Program-made: the position numbers and the translations under genes
In this document: positions 24,117 through 31,752 of the stretch, piece by piece
Numbering within the stretch: the stretch's first letter is position 1
Layout: each line of letters starts with the position of its first letter
From: Thermoanaerobaculales bacterium
GTDB taxonomy: Bacteria; Acidobacteriota; Thermoanaerobaculia; Thermoanaerobaculales; Sulfomarinibacteraceae
DNA length: 64,000 nt
Assembly (NCBI GenBank): GCA_025456145.1
Contig: JALOLD010000007.1
Coordinates: forward strand, 1 to 64,000
Direction of reading: 5' to 3'
Notes under the pieces: model-generated
What the model was told of the DNA's origin: nothing
The model's database searches: none
What the model saw: only the letters and a program-made list of their open reading frames with translations

Positions 24117-25994
24117 ATGGTCGACAATCCACCGGATCGCGAACCGCCGGCCCTCGGGGAGCGCTACGAGATCGAGGCGTTTCTCGGCGAGGGCTCGACG
24201 GGTCGGGTCTACCGCGCCCACGACCGGCAGCTCGCGCGAACGGTGGCGGTCAAGGTCCTTCGGTCGAAGGCCCCGGTCGACCTTCGGCGGTTCAAGATCG
24301 GCGCGCGGGCCCAGGCGAAGCTCGACCACGAGCATGTGTGCCGGGTCTTCGACGTCGGGGTCGCCGGCGGGCGAGGGTTCCTGGCGATGCAGCACATCGA
24401 CGGCCAGACCCTCCATCGGCTCGCCGGCGAGCTCTCGCTCGACGAGCGGGTCGCGCTGATCGAGCAGGTGGCGCGGGCGGTCCAGTCGGCCCACACCGCC
24501 GGCGTGGTTCACCGCGACCTCAAGCCCGGCAACGTCATGGTCGAGCGTCGGCCCGATGGCGGTCTCCACGCCTGGGTGCTCGACTTCGGGATCGCCCACC
24601 ACGGGACGGAGCTCGCCGGCGATGACGCCGGGCCCTCCGGGACCGCCGCGTTCATGGCCCCCGAGCAGGTACGCGACCCGGGCGGCGCTCCCGACCCACG
24701 GGTCGACGTCTACGGTCTCGGCGCCACCCTCTATGCGGTGCTCGCCGAGCAGGCGCCGTTCTTCGGCAGGACGCGGGGGGAGGTCAAGGCGCGGGTGCTC
24801 GACGACGAGCCGCTCGAGCTCGGCCTGGTCGTTCCAGGGACCCCGACCGATCTCGAGACCATTGTCGCCGTCGCCATGGAGAAGGATCCGGCACGGCGCT
24901 ATCCGACGGCCCGCGCCTTCGCCGACGACCTCGCCCGGTGGCGGCGCGGCGAGCCGATCCGCGCCGCGGTCGGGGGCCCGCTCGGCCGGGTCGCGGCCTG
25001 GCTGAGGCCTCACCGGGGGCCGGCGGCGGCGCTCGTGCTGGTCGTGATGCTCGGCGCGGTCGCCGCCACCGGCACCGTCGCCCTGCGCAGCCGAACGATT
25101 CAGCGGCAGGCGCTCGTCGACCACTACCGGGGTCAGGTCGAGCAGATCGACCGACTGCTGCGGCGGGCCAGGATGATGCCGCTGCGCGAAACCGGCCCGG
25201 CCGAGGACGAGGTCCGACGGCGGCTCGCGACCATCGAGAGAGACCTGCCCGAGCACGGCCCGATGGCCCGTGGATCAGCGGCCTACGCTCTCGGCTTCGG
25301 CCACCTCATGCTGCGCGACTTCGAGCGTGCCGAGACCTGGCTCCAGGCCGCGTACGACGGCGGCCTGACGTCGCCCGAGGTCGAGTCGGCGCTCGGGATC
25401 GCCCAGGCGATGAGGGTCCTCCGGACCGACCGGTCGGCGGGGGCCGGCCACGATCGGAACTCCGACTCCGATCTGGTGAGCGCCGCGGTTCGCCACCTGG
25501 CCGCGTCGGGCCCCGAGACCGCCGATCGAGATCTCTTCCACCGCTCGCTGGCTTTGCTCGTCGAGGGCCGGCTCGACGATGCCCTCGCGGCGGCCCGCAC
25601 CTCGAGCGAGAGGGTGCCGTGGCTCTATGAGGCAACCCAGCTCGAGGGCGACATCCTCGTCGCCCGATCGTCACGCCGCCGCGTCGCCGGGGACGAGGAC
25701 GGCGCCATCGCCGATCTCCGGGCGGCCGGCGAGGCCTACGCGCGTGGGCTCGAGATCGCCCGCAGCGATGCCTCGCTGTACGAGGCGGAGGCGGCGCGGC
25801 TGCTGCGGCTCATCGCCCTCGACGGCTCGCGATCCGGCGCCGACCCGGAGCTCGTCGGCCGGGCGGTCGAGATGATCGCCGCCGCCGAGGCGGCGAGACC
25901 GCGAACCGCCGCCCTCGCCGCCGACGAGCTTGCAGTGGTGCGGGCGCAGCTCGAACGCCTGATCGCGGAATCACGTGGCGCCGATGGCGGTTGA
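24117..25994 (+). CDS. Membrane Ser/Thr protein kinase with TPR-like extracellular part
   Basis: This 625-residue Hanks-type kinase has a kinase domain at residues ~16-275: glycine loop GEGSTGRVYRA, Lys46 in VAVKVL, VHRDLKPGNVM with Asp134, and DFG Asp156. A single transmembrane helix at ~301-323 follows. The C-terminal ~300 residues are helical and TPR-like (YALGFGHLMLRDFERAETWLQAAYDGG, shown in part), on the far side of the membrane. This PknB-like topology lets an outside domain control phosphorylation. Length and layout are common in Acidobacteria and Myxococcota. It is followed 45 bases later by lepA. Confidence 0.9.
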   Translation: MVDNPPDREPPALGERYEIEAFLGEGSTGRVYRAHDRQLARTVAVKVLRSKAPVDLRRFKIGARAQAKLDHEHVCRVFDVGVAGGRGFLAMQHIDGQTLHRLAGELSLDERVALIEQVARAVQSAHTAGVVHRDLKPGNVMVERRPDGGLHAWVLDFGIAHHGTELAGDDAGPSGTAAFMAPEQVRDPGGAPDPRVDVYGLGATLYAVLAEQAPFFGRTRGEVKARVLDDEPLELGLVVPGTPTDLETIVAVAMEKDPARRYPTARAFADDLARWRRGEPIRAAVGGPLGRVAAWLRPHRGPAAALVLVVMLGAVAATGTVALRSRTIQRQALVDHYRGQVEQIDRLLRRARMMPLRETGPAEDEVRRRLATIERDLPEHGPMARGSAAYALGFGHLMLRDFERAETWLQAAYDGGLTSPEVESALGIAQAMRVLRTDRSAGAGHDRNSDSDLVSAAVRHLAASGPETADRDLFHRSLALLVEGRLDDALAAARTSSERVPWLYEATQLEGDILVARSSRRRVAGDEDGAIADLRAAGEAYARGLEIARSDASLYEAEAARLLRLIALDGSRSGADPELVGRAVEMIAAAEAARPRTAALAADELAVVRAQLERLIAESRGADGG

Positions 25995-26039
25995 TAGGCG
26001 ATAATGCCGCCGCGCCACCCGCCGGTGGCGCCCGGCACC

Positions 26040-27836
26040 ATGAAGAACACCCGCAGCTTCTGCATCATCGCCCACATCGACCACGGCAAGTCGACCCTCG
26101 CCGACCGGCTCATCCAGTCCTGCGGCGGGGTCGATGAGCGCGACTTCCGGGATCAGATCCTCGACTCGATGGACATCGAGCGCGAGCGCGGCATCACCAT
26201 CAAGTCGAACTCGGTCACCCTCAACTACACCGCTCGGGACGGTGAGACCTACCGGCTCAACCTGATCGACACGCCGGGGCACGTCGACTTCTCGCACGAG
26301 GTGCGGCGCTCGCTGATGTCGTGCGAGGGCGCGCTGCTGCTCGTCGACGCCGCCCAGGGGGTCGAGGCCCAGACCGTCGCCAACATGTACCTCGCCCTCG
26401 AGTACGACCTCGAAATCGTGCCGGTGATCAACAAGATCGACCTGCCATCGGCCGACATCGAACGGGTCAAGGAAGAGATCGAGGAGGACCTGGGGCTCGA
26501 GGCCGAGCATGCGGTGCTGTGCTCGGCGAAGACCGGCAAGGGCATCGTCGACGTGCTCGAGGCGATCGTGACGCGCCTGCCGCCGCCCGCCGGCGACCCC
26601 GAGGCGCCGCTCCAGGCGATGATCTTCGACGCCCAGTACGACCCCTACAGGGGAGCGGTGCTGCTGTGCCGCGTTCAGCAGGGCAGGCTCCGTCCCGGCC
26701 AGTCGGCGCTGCTCATGCACACCGGCAAGCGGTACGACGTCGAGGAGGTCGGGCTTCTCCAGCTCAAGAGGGTCTCCGTGCCGGAGCTCGACGCGGGCTC
26801 GGTGGGATATGTCATCGCCGGCATCAAGTCGGTCTCGGACATCGAGGTCGGCGACACCATCACCGACGCCCGGTCGCCGGCCGCCGCGCCGCTTCCCGGC
26901 TACAAGGAGGCCAAGCCGGTGGTCTTCTCCTCGATCTACCCGATGTCGACCGAGGAGTACCCCGAGCTCGTCAGGGCCCTCGAGAAGCTCAAGCTCAACG
27001 ACGCCGCGCTGATCTACGAGAAGGACTCGTCGGCGGCGCTCGGCTTCGGCTTCCGCTGCGGCTTCCTCGGTCTGCTCCACCTCGAGGTGGTCCAGGAGAG
27101 GCTTCGCCGCGAGTACGACCTCTCGCTCATCCTGTCGGCGCCGTCGGTACGCTACCGGGTGACGACCACCGCGGGCGAGACGGTCTGGGTCGACAACCCG
27201 AGCTACTACCCGAACCCGGGCCAGATCGACCACGTCGAGGAGCCCTACATCAAGGCGTCGGTGATGATGCCCGAGCGCTACCTCGGCCCGGTGATGGAGC
27301 TGTGCCGGGAGCGGCGCGGCGAGGGCACGACCTTCACCTACCTGGCGGTCGGCCGGGTCGAGCTGACCTCCGAGATGCCCCTCGCCGAGGTGATCTTCGA
27401 CTTCTACGACCGGCTCAAGTCGACCACCCAGGGCTATGGCTCGTTCGACTACGAGATGCTCGACTACCGGGCCACCGATCTCGTCAAGGTCGACATCCTG
27501 GTCAACGGCGAGCCGGTCGACGCGCTCTCCCAGTTGGTCCACCGCGAGCGCGCCCGGGGACGCGCGCTGCACTACTGCGAGCGACTCGAGGAGACCATTC
27601 CCCGCCAGCAGTTCAAGATCGCGATCCAGGGCGCGATCGGCGGCGACATCATCGCCCGCAAGACGATCAACGCCTTCCGCAAGGACGTCACCGCCAAGTG
27701 CTACGGCGGCGACATCACCCGCAAGCGCAAGCTGCTCGAGAAACAGAAGAAGGGCAAGAAGCGGATGAAGATGGTCGGCAACGTCGAGATCCCGCAGTCG
27801 GCCTTCATCGCCGTGCTCAAGACCGACAAGGACTGA
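26040..27836 (+). CDS. lepA: Elongation factor 4 (LepA)
   Basis: This 598-residue translational GTPase starts at ATG 26040 ([19 protein letters not shown]), the usual LepA N-terminus. An in-frame ATG at 26004 would add twelve unrelated residues. G1 is [10 protein letters not shown]3 DTPGHVDF, G4 NKID. The LepA-specific C-terminal domain ends with [27 protein letters not shown]4 acts on stalled or slowed ribosomes. Length is typical. A structured 148-base gap separates it from hemW. Confidence 0.97.
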   Translation: MKNTRSFCIIAHIDHGKSTLADRLIQSCGGVDERDFRDQILDSMDIERERGITIKSNSVTLNYTARDGETYRLNLIDTPGHVDFSHEVRRSLMSCEGALLLVDAAQGVEAQTVANMYLALEYDLEIVPVINKIDLPSADIERVKEEIEEDLGLEAEHAVLCSAKTGKGIVDVLEAIVTRLPPPAGDPEAPLQAMIFDAQYDPYRGAVLLCRVQQGRLRPGQSALLMHTGKRYDVEEVGLLQLKRVSVPELDAGSVGYVIAGIKSVSDIEVGDTITDARSPAAAPLPGYKEAKPVVFSSIYPMSTEEYPELVRALEKLKLNDAALIYEKDSSAALGFGFRCGFLGLLHLEVVQERLRREYDLSLILSAPSVRYRVTTTAGETVWVDNPSYYPNPGQIDHVEEPYIKASVMMPERYLGPVMELCRERRGEGTTFTYLAVGRVELTSEMPLAEVIFDFYDRLKSTTQGYGSFDYEMLDYRATDLVKVDILVNGEPVDALSQLVHRERARGRALHYCERLEETIPRQQFKIAIQGAIGGDIIARKTINAFRKDVTAKCYGGDITRKRKLLEKQKKGKKRMKMVGNVEIPQSAFIAVLKTDKD

Positions 27837-27867
27837 GCACCGCAGCCTCGAGGGTCTCCCGGGCGTC

Positions 27868-27954
27868 AGCGGCCGCGGGTCCTTTCCTTCTCCCACTGCT
27901 TCCCCCTTGCCCGGCAACACCCGCGGACGCGGGAATGGGAGGAGAGGGGCCGCT
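27868..27954. other. Structured intergenic region between lepA and hemW
   Basis: Outer arms AGCGGCC (27868-27874) and GGCCGCT (27948-27954) can pair. Inside them, CTCCCA pairs with TGGGAG, and CCCGC-GGAC-GCGGG (27920-27933) forms a small hairpin. It may act as the lepA terminator. No known RNA family is recognised. Confidence 0.35.
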
Positions 27955-27984
27955 TCGGCAGCGCTCTGTGATAATCCGGGGGAG

Positions 27985-29118
27985 ATGACCGCCGCGGGGC
28001 TCTACCTCCACGTCCCGTTCTGCACCTCGGTGTGCCCGTACTGCGACTTTGCGGTCACCATCGCCGGTCCCCAGCGGCGCGCGAGCTATCTCGATGCGTT
28101 CGATCTCGAGATCGGGCGGGCAACCGCGCGGGGTCTTCGTTTCGACACGGTCTATCTTGGCGGCGGCACCCCGTCGAGCCTTGGCCCGGGGCCGCTCGGG
28201 CGTATCGTCGGCAGGGTCAGGGAGAGGCTCGACGTGGCATCGGGCGCGGTCTGGCACCTCGAGGTCAACCCCGAGGACGTGAGCCCCGTCGCGGCGGAGA
28301 GCTGGCGGGACCTCGGCTTCGACTTCGCGAGCCTCGGCGTCCAGAGCTTCGACGACGCCGAGCTCGCCTTCCTCGGCCGACGGCACGGAGCGGACGGCGC
28401 GCGCCGGGCCGCCCGGACGCTGCTCGACGCGGGCTTCCCGACGGTGTCCCTCGACCTCATCTTCGGGCTGCCGGGTCAGACCCGGGACCGCTGGCGGCGG
28501 CAGCTCGAGACGGCTCTCGAGCTGGGGGCGCAGCACCTCTCGTGCTACCAGCTCACGGTCCACGACGGCACCGTCTTCGGACGGCGCCACCGGCGGGGCG
28601 AGCTCGACGAGCTCGCTGAGGACGAGCAGGCCGAGCTCTATCTCCTGGCCCACGAGATCCTCGGTGCGGCGGGTTGGGAGAGCTACGAGGTGTCGAGCTT
28701 CGCGGCGGCGCCCCACCACCGCTCCCGCCACAACCAGAAGTACTGGGACCACACCCCTTACCTCGGTCTCGGGCCGTCCGCCCACAGCTTCGACGGCCGC
28801 ACCAGGTGGTGGAACCGGCGCAAGCTGCGGCTCTGGGCCGCGGCCCTCGAGGCGGGCGAAAGCCCGGTCGAAGGGGAGGAGCGCCTCGACGACGAGGCGC
28901 TGTTCGCCGAGGCGGTCATGCTCGGTCTGCGGACCGCCGCGGGGATCGACCTCGGGCGGCTTCGTGACCGGTTCGGGGCCGCGGTCGCGGTCGTCGACGA
29001 GCCCGCGGTCGACCGTCTGGTGGCCGGGGGATGGCTGGTCCGCGACGGCGATCGCCTGCGCCCGACCCCGCCGGGGATGGCGGTCGCCGACGCGGTCGTC
29101 CGCGCCGTCCTGGCGTGA
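27985..29118 (+). CDS. hemW: Radical SAM heme chaperone HemW
   Basis: This 377-residue protein resembles oxygen-independent coproporphyrinogen oxidase but has the HemW pattern. The radical-SAM cysteines are CTSVCPYC near the N-terminus, YLGGGTPSSL follows, and the body carries GVQSFDDAELAFLGRRH and the SYEVSSFA region. HemW is thought to insert heme into target proteins, with SAM as cofactor. ATG 27985 sits after GGGGGAG; a TGTGATAAT extended -10 box (27967-27975) lies just upstream. A hairpin terminator follows 55 bases after the stop. Confidence 0.92.
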   Translation: MTAAGLYLHVPFCTSVCPYCDFAVTIAGPQRRASYLDAFDLEIGRATARGLRFDTVYLGGGTPSSLGPGPLGRIVGRVRERLDVASGAVWHLEVNPEDVSPVAAESWRDLGFDFASLGVQSFDDAELAFLGRRHGADGARRAARTLLDAGFPTVSLDLIFGLPGQTRDRWRRQLETALELGAQHLSCYQLTVHDGTVFGRRHRRGELDELAEDEQAELYLLAHEILGAAGWESYEVSSFAAAPHHRSRHNQKYWDHTPYLGLGPSAHSFDGRTRWWNRRKLRLWAAALEAGESPVEGEERLDDEALFAEAVMLGLRTAAGIDLGRLRDRFGAAVAVVDEPAVDRLVAGGWLVRDGDRLRPTPPGMAVADAVVRAVLA

Positions 29119-29172
29119 CCGAGAGCGTCGGCCGCTGACGTCCTCCCCGTGGCCACCGGTCCCCGCGATGGG

Positions 29173-29191
29173 CGACGGCCCGCCGCCGTCG
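29173..29191 (+). terminator. Hairpin terminator after hemW
   Basis: CGACGGC-CCGCC-GCCGTCG forms a perfect 7-bp stem followed by TGTTCTGGT. The remainder of the 211-base gap up to the thioredoxin gene is GC-rich and shows no other clear feature. Confidence 0.55.
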
Positions 29192-29329
29192 TGTTCTGGT
29201 CGAACGCCTGGTCACCCGGGCTCCGTCAACCTGCGCCCCGCGACAACCCCGGGCGGTTGGAATAGCGAGTGCGCGCGAGCGCGTTTGCCGGGCGATCGAG
29301 AGAATGAACGGATCGGCGGGAGAGGCGAG

Positions 29330-29737
29330 ATGGCACTGACCGGGCTCAGCAGCACGAACTTCGACGAGGTGATCCTCGGCGAGGGGATCGTCCTGATCGA
29401 CTGCTGGGCGCGTTGGTGCACCGCCTGCAAGGACTTCGCCCCGGTGTTCGAGGCCGCCGCCGCTCGGTTCGAACGGCACCGCTTCGTGACCCTCGACACC
29501 CAGGCAGAGCCCGAGCTGACCGAGAAGCTGGGGGTGAGCCACATCCCGACCCTGATCCTGTTCCGGGACGGAATCCTGCTGCTCCGCCAGCCGGGCTACG
29601 TGCCTCCGGAGGGCCTCGACGAGATCCTCGACAAGGCCGAGAGCCTCGACATGGACCACGTCCGAGCCGAGATGGAAAAAGAAGCAGCGTCGAAGCTGTC
29701 CGACGATCGAGGAAGGCCGCGGTCGACGACCGCATGA
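29330..29737 (+). CDS. Thioredoxin-like protein with WCTAC active site
   Basis: This 135-residue protein has the thioredoxin fold. The redox motif is WCTAC (Cys30, Cys33) instead of the usual WCGPC, and the cis-proline is in SHIPTLILF. After the standard ~105-residue domain it has a charged 30-residue tail. Changing the two middle residues of the motif shifts redox potential, so this may serve a special partner rather than be the main thioredoxin. ATG 29330 follows GGGAGAGG. It is 38 bases upstream of a 60-residue protein gene and ~290 bases upstream of a peroxiredoxin, suggesting a peroxide-reduction cassette. Confidence 0.88.
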   Translation: MALTGLSSTNFDEVILGEGIVLIDCWARWCTACKDFAPVFEAAAARFERHRFVTLDTQAEPELTEKLGVSHIPTLILFRDGILLLRQPGYVPPEGLDEILDKAESLDMDHVRAEMEKEAASKLSDDRGRPRSTTA

Positions 29738-29775
29738 AACCGAATCGACAACCGACAACACGAGAGGAGCACACC

Positions 29776-29958
29776 ATGGCAGAGATCAAGGAAGCGAACG
29801 TCGAGTTCAAGAAGCAGCTGAGCGTCAAGTGGGTCAAGGGGAAGTCGGGCCACACCTACCTGTGCCCGGTCGACGCCCTCAATCGGATCAAGAAGCCGAC
29901 CGAGGACCAGCTCAAGACGATCTGCGTCGACGAGTCCCAGAATCCCCAGAACGACTGA
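29776..29958 (+). CDS. Small two-cysteine protein between redox genes
   Basis: This 60-residue protein starts with MAEIKEANVE after GAGAGGAGC. It is charged and soluble, with two cysteines (Cys30 in HTYLCPVDAL, Cys50 in KTICVDES) and no CxxC motif. I do not recognise the family. The strong ribosome binding site, coding bias and placement between thioredoxin and peroxiredoxin support it as a real gene. It could be a redox partner or substrate. That is inference. Confidence 0.75.
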   Translation: MAEIKEANVEFKKQLSVKWVKGKSGHTYLCPVDALNRIKKPTEDQLKTICVDESQNPQND

Positions 29959-29978
29959 ACCAGGCGCCAGCCAAGGAA

Positions 29979-30013
29979 GCCGCCGCGCCGGAAACGGCCG
30001 GCGGCGCTTTGTT
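29979..30013 (+). terminator. GAAA-loop hairpin before peroxiredoxin gene
   Basis: GCCGCCG and GCCG on the left pair with CGGC and CGGCGGC on the right around a GAAA tetraloop (one bulged C). GCTTTGTT follows. It ends the 60-residue protein gene and may attenuate read-through into the peroxiredoxin gene. Confidence 0.65.
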
Positions 30014-30027
30014 CGAGGAGGACTCCG

Positions 30028-30615
30028 ATGCTGGTCACCCGCCCGGCCCCCGATTTCACCGCCACCGCCGTGCTCGGCGACGACACCTTTGACGAGGAGT
30101 TCTCGCTCGCCTCGCTGCGGGGAAGGTATGTCGTTCTCCTCTTCTACCCGCTCGACTTCACCTTCGTCTGCCCGACCGAGATCCTCGCCTTCAACGAGGT
30201 CCTCGACGAGTTCCACGCCCGGGACGCGGAGGTGGTCGGGGTCTCAGTCGACTCGCACTACAGCCACCTCGCCTGGAAGCGGACGCCGGTGGACGACGGT
30301 GGGATCGGAGAGATTCGTTTCCCCCTGGTGTCCGACCTGACCAAGGAGATCTCGCGCAGCTACGACGTGCTGCTCGAGGACGGGGTCGCGCTGCGCGGGC
30401 TCTTCCTCATCGACCGCGAGGGCACCGTCCGCCATGCGGTGATCAACGACCTGCCCCTCGGGCGCAACGTCGCCGAGGCGCTCCGCATGCTCGACGCGCT
30501 GCGTCATCACGAGCTGCATGGCACCCTCTGCCCCGCGAACTGGAGCGACGGCAAGGCGAGCATGGACCCGACCCGCGACGGCGTGGTCGACTACCTCTCG
30601 AGGTTCGCCCGCTGA
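30028..30615 (+). CDS. Typical 2-Cys peroxiredoxin (AhpC/TSA family)
   Basis: This 195-residue peroxidase has peroxidatic Cys48 in DFTFVCPTEI and resolving Cys168 in GTLCPANW. It reduces hydrogen peroxide, organic peroxides or peroxynitrite and is recycled by a thioredoxin-like donor. The nearby WCTAC thioredoxin is an obvious candidate. The start at ATG 30028 follows GAGGAGG. Length matches the AhpC/Prx1 group. It converges on the AttH-like gene with 39 bases between. Confidence 0.94.
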   Translation: MLVTRPAPDFTATAVLGDDTFDEEFSLASLRGRYVVLLFYPLDFTFVCPTEILAFNEVLDEFHARDAEVVGVSVDSHYSHLAWKRTPVDDGGIGEIRFPLVSDLTKEISRSYDVLLEDGVALRGLFLIDREGTVRHAVINDLPLGRNVAEALRMLDALRHHELHGTLCPANWSDGKASMDPTRDGVVDYLSRFAR

Positions 30616-30654
30616 GACGTCGCCGGGCGGAACGGCGCTGGACCCTTCGAAACC

Positions 30655-31752
30655 TCAGAAGCGCCCTTCGAGGCTTCCGGCGTAGCCGGTGAGCTCGACG
30701 TAGCCCTCAGCCCGGGTGCTGCCGGTCGCCTCGACCGGCCCCTCCCAGTAGACGACGCCGGTGGTGGCGCGGCCGTCGAGCTCGGCGGCGGGGAGCAGGG
30801 CGCGGATCTCGAGGTCGATCGAGTGGGCCGGAACCAGCAGCCGCCAGCGCGTCGGGTAGCGAGCGCCGGTCGACGGGCTGGTCCACCACTCGAGCGGCTC
30901 GATCTCGACATCGTCGCGCTCGAGCCGGGTGGGCGTCCCATCGGCGGCGACGATGGTTCCCGACGAGAACGGGTCCGCCGAACCGTCGTCGCGACGCAGG
31001 CGGTAGACCATGAGGTCGCGGCCGTCGTCGAGGCGCAGGCTGAACCAGTCCCAGCCCACGACCCCCGCGCCGAGCTGCGATGTGCCCCACTCGTGGTCGA
31101 GCCAGGCGCCGCCGTCGACCGGTCGTGATCTCCCATCGATCTCGAGAGTTCCGGCGACGGCGATCCGGGTCCAACTGAGGTAGGCCGATGCGTTGCCCGC
31201 GACCGGGCCCTTGCGCGAGTAACCGGCGTCGCCCTGGCGGACGAGCGGTTTCTCGGGCCGCAGCTCGAGCGAGAGCCCGATCCCGACCTCGGCGTCGCGG
31301 GCACGGATCGAGATGACGCCGCCGGGATCGCGCTGCATGGTCCAGTCGTCGAGCCAGACATCGAGGTCGGCCTCCGACCAGCCGGCGAGCCCACCGCCCG
31401 ATCTGCGGAGCCGCTCGGCGTGGAGGAACCGTGCGCCGTCGATGTCGGCCACCGCGAGGTGGGCGGCGGCGACCTGCCGCGCCCGAAGCGCCGACTCGCC
31501 GGGCGCCGGCGGGCCGGCGGCGAGCCCCTGACGGAAGAAGGTGATCTGAAAACCGAAGCGGCGACCCGGATCGTCAGCGACGATGCCGGTGACATACCAC
31601 CACTCGCTCCGGGTGTCGGGGTGGGCGCCGTGGTCGCGGGGGAAGACGAGCTCGGGCGGGCTGGTGATCTCCCGCCACCCGTCGGTGGATTCGGCGGCGG
31701 CCGGCACGGCGGCGGCAAGCACGGCGACGATGAGGATCAGACGGCCCATCAT
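30655..31752 (-). CDS. AttH/CrtC-like lipocalin-domain protein
   Basis: This 365-residue secreted protein (signal peptide MMGRLILIVAVLAAAVPAAA) belongs to the AttH/carotenoid 1,2-hydratase-like superfamily. It has HPDTRSEWWYVTGIV near the start and GGAWLDHEWGTSQL in the middle, the conserved segments of this double-lipocalin fold. The ATG at 31752 overlaps the FtsX-type permease stop (ATGA). In many genomes AttH-like proteins follow ABC transporters of this kind and probably handle a hydrophobic ligand at the membrane. Superfamily relation to CrtC is noteworthy because a carotenoid locus lies 4 kb away, but the operon ties this gene to the transporter. Confidence 0.88.
   Translation of the reverse strand: MMGRLILIVAVLAAAVPAAAESTDGWREITSPPELVFPRDHGAHPDTRSEWWYVTGIVADDPGRRFGFQITFFRQGLAAGPPAPGESALRARQVAAAHLAVADIDGARFLHAERLRRSGGGLAGWSEADLDVWLDDWTMQRDPGGVISIRARDAEVGIGLSLELRPEKPLVRQGDAGYSRKGPVAGNASAYLSWTRIAVAGTLEIDGRSRPVDGGAWLDHEWGTSQLGAGVVGWDWFSLRLDDGRDLMVYRLRRDDGSADPFSSGTIVAADGTPTRLERDDVEIEPLEWWTSPSTGARYPTRWRLLVPAHSIDLEIRALLPAAELDGRATTGVVYWEGPVEATGSTRAEGYVELTGYAGSLEGRF

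Noticed and set aside
30655-31752. Carotenoid 1,2-hydratase (CrtC) of the carotenoid pathway
   Set aside because: It belongs to the same superfamily, but the gene is coupled to an ABC transporter and the pathway here makes cyclic carotenoids, which have no 1,2 double bond to hydrate.
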